A DNA stretch of 64,000 bases, taken from NCBI GenBank assembly GCA_035236585.1, contig CP141136.1:25521426-25585425 (forward strand). The letters are read 5' to 3'. Position 1 is the first letter of the stretch; every line of letters begins with the position of its first letter. Under the pieces are notes generated by a model, which worked only from the letters and a program-made list of their open reading frames with translations, searched no databases and was not told where the DNA came from. The position numbers were made by a program, and so were the translations under genes. This DNA is from Warburgia ugandensis. Lineage: Eukaryota > Streptophyta > Magnoliopsida > Canellales > Canellaceae. Below, piece after piece: positions 61,315 to 64,000 of the stretch.

Positions 61315-63500
61315 CACTTCACCAAATTACTCCAAGCTAAGAATATTTGGTTGCTATGCTATCCTTGGCTTCATCCCTACACAAATCACAAACTAAACAA
61401 CGTTCCTGATCTTGTCTTTTCCTAGGCTACTCCAACATCCATAACTCATATATATGTTTTGAACCCACCGAACACAAATTCTATTTTTCAAGACATGTTC
61501 AATTTGTTGAAGACCGCTTTCCTTTCTTATCCACAAATTCCTCAACTGATAAGGTCAATAGTCACACCCTTCACAAATGGGCATCCATCTCCCCCTCTCT
61601 CACATCCCTAAATTCTAAAAATGTAGCTCCTATTACAACTCCTACTCCGCCTGCTACTTTAGAAAATCCATCATCCTTGTTTTGCCCATCCAACATGATT
61701 CCAGTTTCTCTCCGCCTTCCTTGTGTCCTAATCCCTCACATCAATCTTCTAACTTGTCTTCATCTTCTCATTCATTGTCTACAAATCACTCTGAGTCTTC
61801 TTTACCAACACAAGTCTCTCCACTCATTTCAAACTCCCATACATCTGCACTATTTTAGGACACTAATTCGACATTCTCCTCTAGCAACAATGCTCCCCTG
61901 CATGATTCTACCCCTTCCACTACATTTCCTTCACATCTAAGTAATCCATCCAATACTCACACTATGATTACTCCTTCAAAGAACAACATTTACAAATCAC
62001 TCACGAAGTTTTCCTTTACTGCCACAAAACATCCAATTCCTCAAATACTTGAACCGTTAGGTACCTCTCAAGCTCTTAAAGATCCAAAATGGAGAGAAGC
62101 TATGAGCACCGAACTTGATGCTTTGATGAAGAATGAAACATGGGAGTTAGTTCCTAGACAACATAATCAAAATATTATTGGGTGCAAATGGGTCTTTCAT
62201 GTTAAAAGACAACTTGATAGCTGTTGATCGTTACAAGGCCCGTCTTGTGGCCAAAGGCTTCACTCAACGACCAAGGATCAACTATCATGAAACTTTTACT
62301 CTAGTGGTCAAGCCAATGACAATTCAACTTGTAATTTCCATTGCTCTCTGATGCGGTTGGTCCATTCATCAGCTTAATGTGAACAATGCCTTCCTTCATG
62401 GGCATCTTACAGAAGAAGTCTATATGTCTCAACCACCTGGCTTCATTGATAATTCTCGCCTCAATTATGTGCGTTGCCTTCACAAGTCACTCTATTGGCT
62501 CAAACAAGCACCCTGTGCATTGTTTAATGAATTGAAGTCCTTCTTAATATCTCTTGGTTTCATCAATTCTAAATCAGATACCTCACTCTTTGTTTACTCA
62601 AATAACTATCACATAGTTTACTTTCTAGTGTATGTGGATGATTTGTTGATCACAGGAAGCTCCTCCAAAATTGTTGAACAAATCATTACGTCATTAGCGC
62701 ACTGCTTCTCAATAAGGATTTGGCCCTCCTACACTATTTCCTTGGTGTTGAAGTTATTCCAACTAACAACAGCCTATTTCTTTCTCAGCACAAGTACATC
62801 CGGGATCTCTTTGAGCACTTCAATCTCGATGGTATAAACGATACATGCACACCAATGAGCCCTTCAACCTCGCTTTGTATCAAGGATGGCTCACCTCCCA
62901 CAAATGCATCAAAATTCAAAAGCTTAATTGGAGGCATGCAATATCTTTCCCTCACTCAACCAGATATTGCTTATTCTGTCAACAAATTAGCTCAATTTAT
63001 ACATCTTTCCACTACAACTCACTAGATGGCTACTAAGAAATTACTTCGTTATCTTAAACACAACATCCATCATGGTCTACTCCTTCATCATTCTTAGCCG
63101 CTTAAATTTCTCACCTACTCTGATGCTGATTGGGCTGGTAATGGTGATGATTGCACCTCTATTTCAGCATATGTTATCTTTTTAGGTTCTAATCCTATCT
63201 CTTGGTGCTCCAAAAGGCAACGAACTGTTGCTCATTCATCAACTGAAGCAAAATATCTCTCTGTGGCATCTACTGCTGCTGAACTTACTTGGATTACCAA
63301 TCTTCTTAAGGAACTAGGTTTACCCTTTACTCTCATTCCACATCTTTTGTGTGACAACATTGGTGCAACTTACTTGTGTGCAAATCCAGGTTTTTACTCT
63401 CTTATGATAGACATAGCCATTGACTTTCACTTTGTTTGCGATCAAGTTGCAAATTGGTCTCTTCAAGTCTCTCATGTTCTACTCATGACCAACTTGTAGA
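61315..63500 (+). mobile_element. Copia integrase end, reverse transcriptase and RNase H
   Basis: The integrase tail (SKLRIFGC) leads to reverse transcriptase blocks ([24 protein letters not shown].....[61 protein letters not shown]) and RNase H text (ISWCSKRQRTVAHSSTEA, TAAELTWITNLLKELG, HLLCDNIGA). Frames are broken at many points. It ends where a gypsy LTR is inserted. Confidence 0.85.
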
Positions 63501-63505
63501 TATAG

Positions 63506-64000
63506 TGTAATATCCTTAATTTTTAAGATAAAAATAAGAAATTATTAAATAAATTAAAATAAAAATTTATGGATGAAATTATTTCCTGAAAACATAATAA
63601 TTAGAAAGTGCTCGTCGATACGAATCCAACGCCACCAAGAACGCGAGAAACGGAGCTCAAACGAGGGAGTTATGAGCCGTCAAAGTTGTAAGGGCAAAAT
63701 GGTCTTTTGACAGAAACGTGTAACACAGGGGCCCAAATTGATACTGGCACCCCCGTCTTTCACACGTCTCTACCAGTGCCGGAAAAATCGCCGGAGAGAC
63801 GTGGAAAGAGGCGTGAATGGAAGAGGTTCTCTTCCCCTTGGACTCTAGGCCTATATCTACCCTCCCCAGGTTGCCAAAACGCTCCACTTTGAGCGTTTTC
63901 TCTAAGTATTTACGCTAAACCCTAGATCTGTAAAAACTTGACTTTTCCGGCGAGTGGAGCCCCGGCAACACGAGCAACTCCGGCCAGGTGCAAGGTAAGC
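63506..64000 (+). mobile_element. Gypsy LTR, start only (runs off the window)
   Basis: TGTAATATCCTTAATTTTTAAG resembles the start of the solo LTR at 34306 (TGTAATATCCTCAAATTTTAA). Both continue with an A/T-rich stretch, AGAAAGT.C.TGTC-type text, an ACGGAG/ATGGAG word and a GGTATTTTGG/GCAAAATGG word. It interrupts the copia RNase H region. The flank is TATAG (63501-63505); the other end is outside the window. Confidence 0.7.

Overview
This window is nuclear DNA from a flowering plant. The evidence is spliced plant genes, plant-specific protein families (wound-induced DUF3774 proteins, a basic secretory protease, a plant DUF1223 protein, a PTI1-like kinase), Au-type tRNA-derived SINEs and large chromovirus, Athila-like and copia retroelements. 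A long (3.6 kb) intron and dense nested repeats suggest a medium or large, probably woody genome. I cannot name the species.

Region 1 (1-17.9 kb) is the gene-bearing part. It holds the last 20 codons of one wound-induced protein gene (3-62, +), a complete paralogue (3452-3703, +), an intronless secreted basic secretory protease (8531-9217, -) and a two-exon DUF1223 gene (exon 1 15254-15703, exon 2 11335-11694, -). Its long intron has grown by two local duplications and a decayed SINE. Three well-formed Au SINEs, two foldback elements and a tandem duplication lie between the genes.

Region 2 (17.9-27.7 kb) is a chromovirus (Ty3/gypsy, Tekay/Del type) on the minus strand. It has 2.5 kb LTRs, a 5 bp target duplication, a tRNA-iMet primer site and a chromodomain tail. 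It is complete in outline but its reading frames are broken.

Region 3 (27.7-33.7 kb) is a gene-poor spacer. It has a decayed wound-induced gene fragment, two inverted copies of a TATA-bearing promoter, two SINEs of a second family, a truncated copia LTR and an 80 bp near-perfect hairpin.

Region 4 (33.7-64 kb) is a nest built on one old Ty1/copia element (+ strand). Its leader holds an antisense histone H4 pseudogene and a solo gypsy LTR, and that LTR holds a second, oppositely oriented solo LTR. Its integrase is interrupted by a segment with 28-29 bp terminal inverted repeats and a TAA duplication (43009-61311), which looks like a PIF/Harbinger-type, gene-carrying ('Pack') DNA transposon. 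That element carries a dead PTI1-like kinase with introns and a coiled-coil gene piece. An Athila-like gypsy element (45084-58741, -) sits exactly inside a kinase exon, and its own gag region is interrupted by an inverted solo LTR of similar family. A further gypsy LTR begins at 63506 and leaves the window.

The most notable find is the gene-carrying TIR element and the readable order of insertion around it. The second is the histone H4 copy inside the copia leader.
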